A stretch of DNA of 64,000 bases from Oleiagrimonas sp963747595 (GCA_963747595.1 CAVVFO010000001.1:620001-684000), one strand, 5' to 3'. Positions 34,459-44,148 are shown, numbered from the stretch's first letter. Notes: a model not told the origin generated them from the sequence alone. A program made the numbers and translations.

Positions 34459-36015
34459 TCACGTGGTGCGCAGGGTCAGGTGCAGATCGAGTTCGCCCAG
34501 CAATGATTGCTCCTGAAGCAGATCGGCGTGGGTCAGCGGGTGGGCGTGCAGCCAGTCCGCGGAGATGACCAGTCGCAGCCGGTTTTCATCGCCCTCCAGC
34601 CTGATCTGCGGCAGGGGTTCGGCCCGCCGGCTGCGGTGCAGCAGGACCGCGATACGCAACAGGCCGATCATGTGACGGGCAGGTTCACGATAGCGCGGTG
34701 GCAAGGCGTCCAGCACGCTGCGGTCGGGTTTGCGGCGGTGGCTTTGGACCATCGCTGCCAGCAGCTGCTGTTCCTGTCGCGAGAAACCGGCCAGATCGGC
34801 GTTGCCCAGGATGTATCCGCCGTGACGATGATGCTGGCTGTGGGCGATGGCCAGGCCGACCTCGTGCACGCGTGCCGCCCATGCCAGCCACTCGCGCGCC
34901 TCGGGGCCAAGGTGCCAGCGCGGCTCCATCTGCCCGAACAGGTCCAGCGCCGCCGCCTGCACGCGGCCGGCCTGCGCCGTATCCACGCCGTAACGGGTGG
35001 CCATGGCCTCGATGCTGGCACGGCGCGGATCGGTGCCGCCGGCACGGCCGATCAGATCCCACAGCAGCCCCTCGCGCATCGCGCTCTCGCAGACCGCCAT
35101 GCGCTGGATGTCCAGCGCATCGAAGGCCGCTTCCAGGATCACCAGCCCCCCGGCAAGGATGCTGCAGCGATCCTCGCTGACGCCGGGGATCTGCAGCGAA
35201 GCGATCCGGCCCTGGCGCAGGACGTCCTCGCGCAACGCGCTCAGGCCCTCGAGGGTGATGCCGTCGTCGTCGTCCGGCCGCATCTGCCTGATCGCGGCGC
35301 CGATGGATTTGGCCGTCCCCGACGATCCGAAGGCGTCCGTCCAGCCGTGCTGGCGAAAGTCCTGGGCAAACTGTTGCAACAGGATGCCGATCTCTTCACG
35401 CGCACGCTGCCAGCGCTTGCGGGTGAGTTTGCCGTCGGCAAAGAACCGCAGCGTGGAGGCGACGCAGCCCACCTGCACACTTTCGGCCAGTTGCGGCTCG
35501 AGGTGGCGACCGATGACGAATTCCGTGCTGCCGCCGCCGATGTCGACGACCAGGCGCGGTTGATCGCTGGCCGGCAGGGCGTGGGACACGCCGAGGAAGA
35601 TCAGGCGGCCTTCCTCGCGACCGGAGACCACTTCGGCGGGCTGGCCCAGGCGCTGTTCGATGGCATCCAGGAATGCGCCGGAATCGCGCATCTGGCGCAC
35701 CGTGTTGGTGGCGACGGCACGCACGCGGCTGGCCGGGATGGTCGCGATGCGCTGGCCGAACTGCGCCAGACATGTCAGCGCGCGCTCGCGGCGCTCGCAA
35801 TCCAGCGTTCCATCCGCCTGCAGGCCGGCGGCCAGCCGCACGCTGTCGCGCAGCCGGTCGATGACCCGCGGTTCGCCGTGTTCGCAGCGCGCCACGACCA
35901 GATGGAAGCTGTTGGATCCGAGATCCACGGCGGCCATCAATTCGCCATCGCGGATCCGTGTGGCGGCCGGGTCGGTCACGGGCGGTATTCCATGCGCATC
36001 GGTCGATTGTGGCAT
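34459..36015 (-). CDS. ppx: Exopolyphosphatase (Ppx/GppA family)
   Basis: Degrades inorganic polyphosphate from the chain end, or pppGpp. The ASKHA ATPase-like N-terminal domain has MAAVDLGSNSFHLVVAR, VVSGREEGRLIFLGV and VVDIGGGSTEFVIG. The C-terminal HD-like helical part includes WAARVHEVGLAIAHSQHHRHGGYIL. 518 residues from ATG 36015. It lies downstream of ppk1 on the same strand (gap about 100 bases), so synthesis and breakdown of polyphosphate are linked. The long size favours Ppx over the shorter GppA. Confidence 0.93.
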   Translation of the reverse strand: MPQSTDAHGIPPVTDPAATRIRDGELMAAVDLGSNSFHLVVARCEHGEPRVIDRLRDSVRLAAGLQADGTLDCERRERALTCLAQFGQRIATIPASRVRAVATNTVRQMRDSGAFLDAIEQRLGQPAEVVSGREEGRLIFLGVSHALPASDQPRLVVDIGGGSTEFVIGRHLEPQLAESVQVGCVASTLRFFADGKLTRKRWQRAREEIGILLQQFAQDFRQHGWTDAFGSSGTAKSIGAAIRQMRPDDDDGITLEGLSALREDVLRQGRIASLQIPGVSEDRCSILAGGLVILEAAFDALDIQRMAVCESAMREGLLWDLIGRAGGTDPRRASIEAMATRYGVDTAQAGRVQAAALDLFGQMEPRWHLGPEAREWLAWAARVHEVGLAIAHSQHHRHGGYILGNADLAGFSRQEQQLLAAMVQSHRRKPDRSVLDALPPRYREPARHMIGLLRIAVLLHRSRRAEPLPQIRLEGDENRLRLVISADWLHAHPLTHADLLQEQSLLGELDLHLTLRTT

Positions 36016-36118
36016 GGAGCGCGTGATTCGCAATGTTGTCGGGTGGTGGAACCGTGGTGGAAGCTGCGACCTGCTCTTCGTCGCCTCCGCTTGGTCCTGC
36101 GCTTTGGAAGGCCCCTGC

Positions 36119-38239
36119 TTATGAGCAGATGTCCTTCAGCAGCACCTGCTGCGCCGCGAATGGCGCCTCGCCCTCTTCTGGCGCGACGCGGGTGTACCGG
36201 CCGTCGCTGCCCAGTTGCCAGGCCTGCGTGTTGTCGGCCAGGTAGTTGGCCAGGGTCTCGGTGTAGACGCGTTCGGCCAGGCCGGGATCGAGGATGGGAA
36301 AGGCGATCTCCACACGCCGCAGCAGATTGCGTTCCATCCAGTCGGCGCTGGAACAGTAAATCTCCGGACTGCCGTCATTGGCGAACCAGTACACGCGGCT
36401 GTGTTCCAGGAAACGGCCGACCAGCGAGCGCACGCGGATGGTTTCGGATATGCCGGGAAGGCCGGGGCGCAGGGTGCAGGCACCGCGCACGATCAGGTCG
36501 ATCTCGACGCCGGCCTGCGAAGCGCGGTACAGCAGTTCCACCACGCCGCGTTCGTTCAGCGCGTTCATGCGGGCCACGATGCGTGCCGGTTTGCCGGCGC
36601 GCGCATGGTCCATCTCGCGCCGGATCTTGCGGATCACCGCGTCATGGAGGGTGAACGGCGACTGCAGCAGTTGCTTGAGTTGCACCACCTGTCCCAGTCC
36701 GGACAGCTGCTGGAACACCTTGTGCACGTCTTCGCCGATCTCCGGATGCGCGGTCATCAGGCCGATGTCGGTGTACAGGCGCGTGGTGCCGGTGTGGTAG
36801 TTGCCGGTGCTCATGTGCACGTAACGGCGCAACCGGTCCTGTTCGCGGCGCACGATCAACAGCATCTTGGCGTGGGTCTTGTGCCCGACCACGCCGTAGA
36901 CCACCTGCACGCCGGCCTCCTGCAGGCGGTTGGCCAGCTGGATGTTGGCGGCCTCGTCGAAGCGCGCGCGCAGCTCCACCACCACGGTGACATCCTTGCC
37001 GTGGCGCGCGGCTTCCAGCAGCTGTTCCACCAGCGGCGAATCGCTGCCGACGCGGTACAGGGTCTGCTTGATGGCCAGGACCTGCGGATCCTTCGACGAC
37101 TGGCGCAGCAGCTCGATCACGGTCTGGAACGATTCGTAGGGATGGTGCAGCAGGATGTCGCGATGCGCGATGGCCTCGAACAGGGTGCCGTACTGCGCCA
37201 TGGCCGGACTCACGCGCTGGGTGAAGCTGGAGAACTTCAGGTCCGGCCGTTCCACCTGGTCGTAGATGGCCAGCACGCGGTTGATGTTCACCGGCCCTTC
37301 GCAGCGGTAGACGTCGTGTTCGCCCAGGCCGAAGTTGGTGGTCAGCATGTCGGTGATCGGCTTCGGGCAGTTGTCGGCGATCTCCAGCCGGACCGGACGC
37401 GCATAGCCGCGGCCGATCAGTTCCTCGGTCAGCGCCAGCGCCAGGTTTTCCACTTCGTCCTCGTCCACCACCAGCTCGCTGTTGCGGGTCACGCGGAACT
37501 GATACGAGCCCTTGACCTCGAAGCCGGGAAACATCTCGTCGGCGAAGTGATGCAGCAGGCCAGACAGGAACACGAAGTCGTATTCCGATGCAGCCACCTC
37601 CGGCGGCAGGCGGATGATCCGTGGCAGCGAGCGCGGCGCGCGCACCAGGGCCATGTGACCTTCGCGGCCGAAGGCATCCTGGCCATCCAGCACCACGGCC
37701 AGGTTCAGGCTCTTGTTGAGGATGCGCGGAAACGGGTGCGCCGGGTCCAGCCCCAGCGGCGAGAGCACCGGCAGGATCTCGTTGCGGAAGTAGCCCTGCA
37801 GCCAGCGCTGTTGCTTGGTGGTCCAGTCCTGGCGGGTGAGGAAGCGGATGTCCTGCTCGGCCAGCGCGGGCACAAGCTCGCCGAACCAGATGCGGTACTG
37901 CTCCGCCACCAGTTCCAGGGCGCGCTCGCGGATGGCGGCCAGCACCTCGCTGGTGGCGCGGCCGTCTGCGCCGGGGGTGGCATCGCCAAAGGCCAGGTGA
38001 TGGCGCAACACGGCCACGCGCACCTCGAAGAACTCATCCAGGTTGGTGTTGGCGATGCACAGGAACCGCAGCCGTTCCAGCAATGGCGTCGAGGGATCGC
38101 GTGCCTGTGCCAGCACCCGGAAGTCGAATTCCAGCGCGGCCAGTTCCCGGTTCAGGTACAGATCGGGGTGACGCAGTGCGGCGTTCCCCGGGTCGGCGGT
38201 ATCCGGTGTTGGCGCGTCTGTGTCGGCTGCAGTATTCAC
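36119..38239 (-). CDS. ppk1: Polyphosphate kinase 1
   Basis: Membrane-associated enzyme that builds polyphosphate from ATP. N-terminal domain has YLNRELAALEFDFRVLAQA and FLCIANTNLDEFFEVR. The phospholipase-D-like catalytic domains have VVYGVVGHKTHAKMLLIVRRE (the autophosphorylated histidine lies in THAKM) and YVHMSTGNYHTGTTRLYTDIGL, and AGVEIDLIVRGACTLRPG. 706 residues, normal. Placed directly after phoB-phoR, consistent with control by phosphate starvation; no clear Pho box was found. Confidence 0.96.
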   Translation of the reverse strand: MNTAADTDAPTPDTADPGNAALRHPDLYLNRELAALEFDFRVLAQARDPSTPLLERLRFLCIANTNLDEFFEVRVAVLRHHLAFGDATPGADGRATSEVLAAIRERALELVAEQYRIWFGELVPALAEQDIRFLTRQDWTTKQQRWLQGYFRNEILPVLSPLGLDPAHPFPRILNKSLNLAVVLDGQDAFGREGHMALVRAPRSLPRIIRLPPEVAASEYDFVFLSGLLHHFADEMFPGFEVKGSYQFRVTRNSELVVDEDEVENLALALTEELIGRGYARPVRLEIADNCPKPITDMLTTNFGLGEHDVYRCEGPVNINRVLAIYDQVERPDLKFSSFTQRVSPAMAQYGTLFEAIAHRDILLHHPYESFQTVIELLRQSSKDPQVLAIKQTLYRVGSDSPLVEQLLEAARHGKDVTVVVELRARFDEAANIQLANRLQEAGVQVVYGVVGHKTHAKMLLIVRREQDRLRRYVHMSTGNYHTGTTRLYTDIGLMTAHPEIGEDVHKVFQQLSGLGQVVQLKQLLQSPFTLHDAVIRKIRREMDHARAGKPARIVARMNALNERGVVELLYRASQAGVEIDLIVRGACTLRPGLPGISETIRVRSLVGRFLEHSRVYWFANDGSPEIYCSSADWMERNLLRRVEIAFPILDPGLAERVYTETLANYLADNTQAWQLGSDGRYTRVAPEEGEAPFAAQQVLLKDICS

Positions 38240-38432
38240 GTCGGGAAATGTCGCTCGATCAGGGAATGGTTGCGGCGTGCGGCCGTCTCCGGATACATGT
38301 TAATGGGTCTTTTCGTTCTTTCGCGCAGGTCGGCGCCGCCGCTTGTGTCGCTGGCCGCAGCGCCTCTGCCGCGGGTCGATCCGCCGGGCGGTTGCATCGG
38401 GGGTGTTTGCGGCGCAGGCGGTGGGGCTCGCA

Positions 38433-39692
38433 TCAGGCCGCAGGCTCGTGGTCCAGCACGCGCGAGGCGTCGAACAGGCAGGTGAAGGTGGAGCCTTTGC
38501 CGATTTCGCTGCGGATGTCCAGGCGTGCATCGTGCAGGTTGAGAACGTGTTTGACGATGGACAGGCCCAGGCCGGTGCCGCCCAGGTCGCGCGAGCGGCT
38601 GGTGGAGACGCGATAGAAGCGTTCCGTCAGGCGCGCCAGATGGGATTCCGGGATGCCGTAGCCGGTGTCGGTCACGGAGTAGGCAGCGCCGGTTGCAGTG
38701 CGGTACCAGCGGATGCGGATGCTGCCGCCCGTCGGCGTATAGCGCACGGCGTTGCTGATCAGGTTGGACAAGGCGCTGTGCAGTTCCTTGTGCGAGCCGA
38801 ACAGGTCGGCATCGGTCTCCACCTCCAGGCTGACCTCGTGACGCCCCTGGCTCAGCGCCAGCGCTTCCTTGCGCAGCATGGCCAGCATCGGGCCCATGGC
38901 CACGCGTTCCTCGGCGGTGCGCTGGTGCGTTTCCAGGCGCGACAATGTCAGCAGGTCCTCCACGATCTGGCCCATGCGCCGCGACTGCAGGCGCATCTCG
39001 TGCAGGACCTCGGCCATCTCCGGCATGTCGTCGGGATCCAGCAGTTCCAGATAGCCGTGGATGACGGTCAGCGGGGTGCGCAGCTCGTGCGAGACGTTGG
39101 CGACGAAATCGCGACGCACCTGTTCCAGGCGCATCATGTGGCTGATGTCGCGCGCCATGAGCAGGCGCTGCTGCGCGCTGAACGGAATCAGCAGCGTGTT
39201 CAGGTGCACGGCCTCATCGACGGGGCTGGGCAGGTCGTCGGCGGGCTCCTGCGCGCCCTCGGCCAGCCAGCGGCCCATGGCCGAGCCGCGCAGGCGCTCG
39301 CTGAGATATGCGCCGCGATCGTGCGGGCGCCGCAGTCCCAGCAGTCGCGAAGCTGCATGGTTGAACCAGCGGATGCGGCCATCGAGATCGAGCAGGACCA
39401 CCGCGTCGGGCAGCGAACCGGCAGCGCCGCGCAGGTCGCGCAGCTGGGTGGCGATACGGCGCGAGCGGGTCATGAAACGGTCATGGCGAAGTTTGGGAAT
39501 GCGCAACACGGCTTGGATCATGGCCCGGTGTTGATGACGAAGCAGAGACAACAGCACGACAATTTCGATGATGGCGGCGACTGCCAGTGCAACGGGAATG
39601 GCGCCGAGCCACGCGCCGATGGCCGCGGCCAGCCCCAGGCCCAGGGTCAGCGCGGCGGCAAGAATCCATTGTTTGCGGGGACCGATGTGCAT
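38433..39692 (-). CDS. phoR: Phosphate regulon sensor histidine kinase PhoR
   Basis: Inner-membrane kinase of the Pho system. Two hydrophobic N-terminal segments (about residues 8-50), a PAS domain (about 90-185, GSLPDAVVLLDLDGRIRWFN), the H-box SHELRTPL with phosphorylated His202, then N-box NLISNAVRYTPTGG and G-boxes DTGYGIPE and GTGLGLSIVKH. 419 residues. It follows phoB by 25 bases. From the absence of a large periplasmic domain it probably senses phosphate through the Pst-PhoU system, as in relatives. Confidence 0.94.
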   Translation of the reverse strand: MHIGPRKQWILAAALTLGLGLAAAIGAWLGAIPVALAVAAIIEIVVLLSLLRHQHRAMIQAVLRIPKLRHDRFMTRSRRIATQLRDLRGAAGSLPDAVVLLDLDGRIRWFNHAASRLLGLRRPHDRGAYLSERLRGSAMGRWLAEGAQEPADDLPSPVDEAVHLNTLLIPFSAQQRLLMARDISHMMRLEQVRRDFVANVSHELRTPLTVIHGYLELLDPDDMPEMAEVLHEMRLQSRRMGQIVEDLLTLSRLETHQRTAEERVAMGPMLAMLRKEALALSQGRHEVSLEVETDADLFGSHKELHSALSNLISNAVRYTPTGGSIRIRWYRTATGAAYSVTDTGYGIPESHLARLTERFYRVSTSRSRDLGGTGLGLSIVKHVLNLHDARLDIRSEIGKGSTFTCLFDASRVLDHEPAA

Positions 39693-39717
39693 GGCCTCAG
39701 TGTGTCACGCCAGGGCG

Positions 39718-40407
39718 TCACACACTGGCGGAGAAGCGATAGCCGGCACCACGCACGGTCTGCACCATCGCATCCATGTTCCAGGGTTCCAGGATCTTGC
39801 GCAGGCGCCGGATATGCACGTCCACGGTGCGTTCTTCCACATAGACACTGCCGCCCCAGACATGATCCAGCAGCTGTGCGCGCGAGTACACGCGCTCGGC
39901 ATGGGTCATGAAGAAGTACAGCAGGCGGTATTCGGTGGGGCCGATGGCGACGTTGTCGTCACCGGCATAGACGCGGTGCGCGGGGCCGTCGATCTTCAGG
40001 CCGCCGATTTCCAGCACGCCGCTGCCGTCGTCGCCATGACTGCGGCGCATCACTGCCTTCACGCGCGCCACCAGTTCGCGGGTGGAGAAGGGCTTGACCA
40101 CGTAGTCGTCGACGCCTGCTTCCAGGCCGTTGACGCGATCCATTTCCTCGCCGCGTGCAGTGAGCATGATGATCGGCACTTCGGCGGTCATCTCGTCCTT
40201 GCGCCAGCGTCGCGCCAGGTCCAGGCCGCTGGTGCCGGGCAGCATCCAGTCCAGCAGGATCAGGTCCGGCACGGTTTCGGCGATGGCCAGCTGCGCGGCG
40301 CGCGCGTCGGCGGCGTGCATGACGTCCATGTCGGCCTTGCGCAGCGCGAAGGCGACCATGTCGCGGATGGATGCTTCGTCTTCGACGATCAGGATGCGCT
40401 TGTGCAT
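39718..40407 (-). CDS. phoB: Phosphate regulon response regulator PhoB
   Basis: OmpR-family DNA-binding regulator. Receiver domain has the acidic pocket VEDEA, phosphoacceptor Asp53 in LLDWMLPG, and the conserved lysine in VVKPFSTREL. The C-terminal winged helix carries IGPTEYRLLYFFMTHAERVYSRAQLLDHVWG and VYVEERTVDVHIRRLRKILE. 229 residues, typical. First gene of phoB-phoR-ppk1-ppx on the minus strand. The upstream 100 bases contain several TGTCAC-like sites but not the spaced direct repeats of a standard Pho box. Confidence 0.95.
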   Translation of the reverse strand: MHKRILIVEDEASIRDMVAFALRKADMDVMHAADARAAQLAIAETVPDLILLDWMLPGTSGLDLARRWRKDEMTAEVPIIMLTARGEEMDRVNGLEAGVDDYVVKPFSTRELVARVKAVMRRSHGDDGSGVLEIGGLKIDGPAHRVYAGDDNVAIGPTEYRLLYFFMTHAERVYSRAQLLDHVWGGSVYVEERTVDVHIRRLRKILEPWNMDAMVQTVRGAGYRFSASV

Positions 40408-40510
40408 GCCGGGGGTTTGCCTCGATGTCTGTCGTCACCTGTGACACGGTCATTGCAGCGCCTTCGTGTTACACGGCGGTGACACTGGTGACGGCAGCGT
40501 CATCCGGCCG

Positions 40511-42133
40511 TCACCCGGCTGCTGATGAATCCTGTCCGGGACGATCGCTGCGGTCGGGATTGTCCGGGGTCTTCACGTGGCGCTTTTGCAGTTCCAGCAG
40601 CACGGGTGTCAATTGCGCGATGCTGGCCTGCACCCGGGCGCGCTGGTAATAGGTGAGGTTGGGCTTTTTCAGTACGCGGCGCAACTGTTCCATGGCGTCA
40701 TACGGGCGGCCGGAGAGGTAGGAGGCATTGGCGAAGGCAACGGCGGCTTCGGCCGGATCGCCTGCGCGTTTGCTGGCGCGGCCATAGGTGGTGTAGGTGG
40801 CCGGCGTGTCGGTCTCGTCCAGCAGCGGCCGCAGCAGATTGGCCGCCTTGCGCGCCGAGGCCTTGCTGCCACTGCGGATCAGGGCGTCGGCGTAGGCCAC
40901 GGCAATGGCGTGGTTGTCCGGCGCATTGGCGGACATGGCGGCGTAGCTGGCCAGCGCGCGCTGATCATGGCCCAGGCGCATTTGCGCATCGGCCATGGCC
41001 AGCTTCAGCGGCAGGTTGTCCGGATGCTTGTCGAGCAATGGGCCGAGCTGCGCGACCGCGGCCTTGGAGCGGCCGCTGAGATTCAGTGCCAGCGCATATC
41101 CGTAGTGGTTGGATGGCGTGTTGAAATCGGCATGATCGTGCAGGTTCTTGCGGTAATAGCCGATCAGCTGGGTCGGATCGCCGGACAGCACGCGGCTGCG
41201 TTCGCGCATCAGCAGGAAGGTGTCCAGGCCGTGCTTGCGGTCTGGCGCGAGAAGCGCGCCGGGGTCCTTGACGTACGGAATCGGGGCGGTGCTGTCGCTC
41301 CATTTGGCGACATCCGCATCCAGTGCCTGGCGGGTTTTCTGCTCCCGGGTCAATCTGCGCGCCCGCGCGTTGGCCTCGGCGATACGCGCGCCGGTGACCG
41401 GGTGGTCCTGCAGGTAGGACGGTGCAGCGTCGGCACTGTTGATCCCCGTTTCGTTCTGCATGCGCTGGAAGAAATCGGCCATGGCGTTCGGGTTGTAGCC
41501 GGCTTTTGCCAGAATGTCGATGCCCACGGCATCGGCCTCTTCCTCGTCCTTGCGGGTGAAATTGATCTGCCGTTGTTGCAACAGCCCCTCGCCACCCAGC
41601 AGCACCGCGCCGGGCGCATCGCCGCTGTGCTGGCCGGCCCCCGCGGCGATGGCGCCCAGCAGCACCAGGGCCATCAGTGGCGCATCCTTCTTGGATTGCT
41701 CGAATGCACGTTCCAGATGGTGTTGCGCGATGTGGCCGATCTCGTGGCCCATCACCGCGGCCAGCTCGCTTTCGCTGTCGGCAATGTCGATCAGGCCGGC
41801 ATTGACGCCGATGTAGCCGCCAGGTGCGGCGAAGGCGTTGATGTCGTTGTCGTCGACGATGAAGAAGGTGAACTTCTGCTTCGGATCCGGGCTGGCCGCC
41901 ACCAGCCGATAGCCGACGCTGTTGATGTATTCGTCGAGCAGCGGGTCATCCACCACTTTGTGCAGCGCGCGCATCTGGTGCAGCATCGATGCGCCGTACT
42001 GGCTGGCTTCGGCCGGCGAGATCAGCGCGCCGGCGGAACTGCCCAGATCGGGCAGTTTCGGGTCGTCCTGGGCCACGGCAGTACCGATCATGCTGACGGC
42101 GAGCAGGGCGCTTATGGCAAGGCGTGGGAGCAT
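40511..42133 (-). CDS. bepA: BepA-like periplasmic M48 metalloprotease with TPR domain
   Basis: Outer-membrane protein quality control protease and chaperone by family. N-terminal signal peptide MLPRLAISALLAVSMIGTAVA; peptidase M48 domain with ELAAVMGHEIGHIAQHH (zinc ligands H-E-x-x-H) and the third ligand region KDEEEADAVGIDIL; then a TPR-type helical C-terminal half (about residues 300-500). 540 residues from ATG 42133, about 50 more than E. coli BepA. It stands alone between phoB and the divergent glutaredoxin gene. Confidence 0.88.
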   Translation of the reverse strand: MLPRLAISALLAVSMIGTAVAQDDPKLPDLGSSAGALISPAEASQYGASMLHQMRALHKVVDDPLLDEYINSVGYRLVAASPDPKQKFTFFIVDDNDINAFAAPGGYIGVNAGLIDIADSESELAAVMGHEIGHIAQHHLERAFEQSKKDAPLMALVLLGAIAAGAGQHSGDAPGAVLLGGEGLLQQRQINFTRKDEEEADAVGIDILAKAGYNPNAMADFFQRMQNETGINSADAAPSYLQDHPVTGARIAEANARARRLTREQKTRQALDADVAKWSDSTAPIPYVKDPGALLAPDRKHGLDTFLLMRERSRVLSGDPTQLIGYYRKNLHDHADFNTPSNHYGYALALNLSGRSKAAVAQLGPLLDKHPDNLPLKLAMADAQMRLGHDQRALASYAAMSANAPDNHAIAVAYADALIRSGSKASARKAANLLRPLLDETDTPATYTTYGRASKRAGDPAEAAVAFANASYLSGRPYDAMEQLRRVLKKPNLTYYQRARVQASIAQLTPVLLELQKRHVKTPDNPDRSDRPGQDSSAAG

Positions 42134-42283
42134 GGTGTGCATCGGCTGGGTCTGTCCCTTGGACCACGATAGCGCGGTGTCGGTTCACCCGCCAGAAACA
42201 CCGCAGATCTTGTGTAGCCGGCCATCGATCCACATGTTGTGCTCGCCGGCGATGTTGCCGGCGCGGTTTGCCCGGAGAGCATC

Positions 42284-42547
42284 ATGCCCAACATCGAAAT
42301 CTACACCACCGCCGTGTGTCCGTATTGCGTGGCTGCCAAGAACTTCATGAAGGCCAAGGGCTGGACATGGGAAGAGGTGCGCGTGGATACCGATCCGGCA
42401 CGGCGTGACGAGATGCTGGAGCGTGCCGACGGACGCCGCTCGGTGCCGCAGATTTTCATCAACGATCAGCATGTCGGTGGCTACGACGACCTGGTGGCCG
42501 CCGAACGCGGTGGCGATCTGGCCCGCTTGCTGGATGAGGCATCGTGA
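42284..42547 (+). CDS. grxC: Glutaredoxin 3
   Basis: Small thiol oxidoreductase reduced by glutathione. MPNIEIYTTAVCPYC has the dithiol active site Cys12-Pro-Tyr-Cys15; the glutathione-binding parts RSVPQIFIN (cis-proline) and GGYDDLVAAER are present. 87 residues from ATG 42284, with GGAGAG just upstream. The GTG start of the AhpD-like gene overlaps its stop by 4 bases. Confidence 0.94.
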   Translation: MPNIEIYTTAVCPYCVAAKNFMKAKGWTWEEVRVDTDPARRDEMLERADGRRSVPQIFINDQHVGGYDDLVAAERGGDLARLLDEAS

Positions 42548-42942
42548 GCGGCGACACGCCGGAGGCGTTTGCCGATTTCCGCGAGCGCATGAATGCGCGC
42601 ATCCTGGAGCAGGACAACCAGGCGGTGCGGCGGTTCTTTTCACTGGATCGGCAGGTGGCCGCTGCCGGGGCGCTGGACAGCCGCACCAAGGAGCTGATGG
42701 CGCTGACCGCGTCCATGGTGCTGCGCTGCGATGACTGTGTCAGTTACCACATCGGCAAGTGCCGGGACCTGGGGGTCGACCGCGACGCGTTTTTCGAGGC
42801 CTTCAGCGTGGGGCTGGTGGTCGGCGGCTCCATCGTCATCCCCCATCTGCGCCGTGCCGTGGATTATCTCGATCAGCTGGAACAGGGCGACGCTGCAACG
42901 CCGCCTGCCGGCGATGATGCGGTCGATCCGGCCGGCATCTGA
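42544..42942 (+). CDS. Carboxymuconolactone decarboxylase / AhpD-like protein
   Basis: 132 residues, all-helical AhpD fold. The active site is C-D-D-C at residues 62-65 with His69 (CDDCVSYHIG), the arrangement of the alkylhydroperoxidase AhpD core. GTG start overlaps the glutaredoxin stop by 4 bases, so both are made together and a thiol-redox role is likely; this is inference. The last 20 residues are a low-complexity acidic/Pro tail. Confidence 0.87.
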   Translation: MSGDTPEAFADFRERMNARILEQDNQAVRRFFSLDRQVAAAGALDSRTKELMALTASMVLRCDDCVSYHIGKCRDLGVDRDAFFEAFSVGLVVGGSIVIPHLRRAVDYLDQLEQGDAATPPAGDDAVDPAGI

Positions 42943-42994
42943 ACGAGCCCGGATACTCCGGTGTGTCACACCCGCTATAATGGCCGGTTTCCAA

Positions 42995-43040
42995 GGGAGC
43001 CTCTGATTGAATCCTGCACGGCATTCAATCAGAGGCTCCC
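42995..43040. repeat. Family B minimal hairpin
   Basis: 46-base near-perfect palindrome: gggagcctctgattgaatcc, a short loop, then its complement ending cagaggctccc. The arms match the terminal inverted repeats of the 288-base element at 26752-27039, so this looks like a solo or internally deleted copy. It lies 47 bases before the isocitrate dehydrogenase ATG and after the AhpD-like gene. Confidence 0.85.
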
Positions 43041-43086
43041 AAGCGACCATGCAGCGCGCTCGAACGCGCCAAGTAAGGAGTAGTCC

Positions 43087-44100
43087 ATGAGCAAGACCAT
43101 CGCCGTGATCCGGGGTGACGGAATCGGCCCCGAAATCATGAACGCCACGCTGCGCGTGATCGACGCGCTCGATTGCGATCTGTCCTACGACTTTGTCGAT
43201 GCCGGCATGGTGGCACTGGAAAAGCACGGCGATCTGCTGCCGCAGGCCACGCTGGACACCATCGCCAAACATGCCATTGCGCTGAAGGGGCCGCTGACCA
43301 CGCCGGTGGGTGGCGGCTTCAGTTCCATCAACGTGCAGTTGCGTCGGCATTTCGACCTGTACGCCAACGTGCGTCCGGCGATCAGCTTTCCCGGCACCAA
43401 GGCGCGCTACGAGAACATCGACCTGATCACGGTGCGCGAGAACACCGAGGGCGCGTATCTGGCCGAAGGGCAGGAGCTGTCCGAGGACGGCGAGACCGCC
43501 ACATCGCTGATCCGCAACACCCGCCGCGGCTCGTCGCGCATCGTGCGCTACGCCTTCGAGATGGCGAAGAAGAAGGGCCGCAAGAAGGTCACGGCCGTGC
43601 ACAAGGCCAACATCATGAAGACCAGCTCCGGTCTGTTCCTCAATGTGGCGCGGGAGATTGCCAAGGACTATCCGCAGATCGAGTTCAACGAGATGATCGT
43701 GGACAACACCTGCATGCAGCTGGTGATGAACCCGTATCAGTTCGACGTGATCGTCACCACCAACCTGTTCGGCGACATCCTCTCGGACCTGTGTGCCGGT
43801 CTGGTCGGTGGACTGGGTCTGGCGCCCGGCGCCAACATCGGCGCCGAGGCGGCTATTTTCGAGGCCGTGCACGGCTCCGCGCCGGATATCGCCGGCAAAG
43901 GCATCGCCAACCCCTGCGCACTGCTGCTGGGTGCGGCGGACATGCTCGATCATCTGGGCATGGCGGAGAAGGGCACGAAAATCCGCCACGCCATCCGCGG
44001 CACGCTGGAGAACAACCGCGAAGTGGCCACGCCGGATCTGGGTGGCAAGGGCAGCACCGAGTCGTTCGGCGATGCGTTGGTGGTGCACGTCAAGGCCTGA
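43087..44100 (+). CDS. icd: NAD-type isocitrate dehydrogenase
   Basis: Beta-decarboxylating dehydrogenase of the isocitrate/isopropylmalate family; probable TCA-cycle enzyme. Motifs: AVIRGDGIGPEIM at the N-terminus, the substrate loop SSINVQLRRHFDLYANVRP, VRENTEGAYLAEGQ, catalytic Lys region VHKANIMKTSSGLF, NLFGDILSDLCAGLVGGLGLAPGANIG, and VHGSAPDIAGKGIANPCA. The S-x-N-x-x-L-R-R-x-F-D-x-x-A-N-x-R-P loop matches the NAD-dependent IDHs of Xanthomonas type rather than LeuB. 337 residues. Ends in a strong terminator at 44120. Confidence 0.85.
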   Translation: MSKTIAVIRGDGIGPEIMNATLRVIDALDCDLSYDFVDAGMVALEKHGDLLPQATLDTIAKHAIALKGPLTTPVGGGFSSINVQLRRHFDLYANVRPAISFPGTKARYENIDLITVRENTEGAYLAEGQELSEDGETATSLIRNTRRGSSRIVRYAFEMAKKKGRKKVTAVHKANIMKTSSGLFLNVAREIAKDYPQIEFNEMIVDNTCMQLVMNPYQFDVIVTTNLFGDILSDLCAGLVGGLGLAPGANIGAEAAIFEAVHGSAPDIAGKGIANPCALLLGAADMLDHLGMAEKGTKIRHAIRGTLENNREVATPDLGGKGSTESFGDALVVHVKA

Positions 44101-44119
44101 TGTCGCAGGCAATGTGATG

Positions 44120-44148
44120 AAAAAGCCGCGGCCGGTCCGCGGCTTTTT
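44120..44148. terminator. Rho-independent terminator after isocitrate dehydrogenase
   Basis: aaaaagccgcgg, a 5-base loop, ccgcggcttttt: a GC-rich 12-base stem with A and T tracts on either side, so it can stop transcription from both directions, also of thiM on the minus strand (ends at 44280). Confidence 0.9.

Noticed and set aside
38236..38433. 65-codon minus-strand frame between phoR and ppk1
   Set aside because: Pro/Ala/Arg low-complexity translation that overlaps the start of ppk1; no family similarity seen.
40408..40510. Pho box upstream of phoB
   Set aside because: Several TGTCAC-like hexamers are present, but not two 7-base direct repeats at the required 11-base period.
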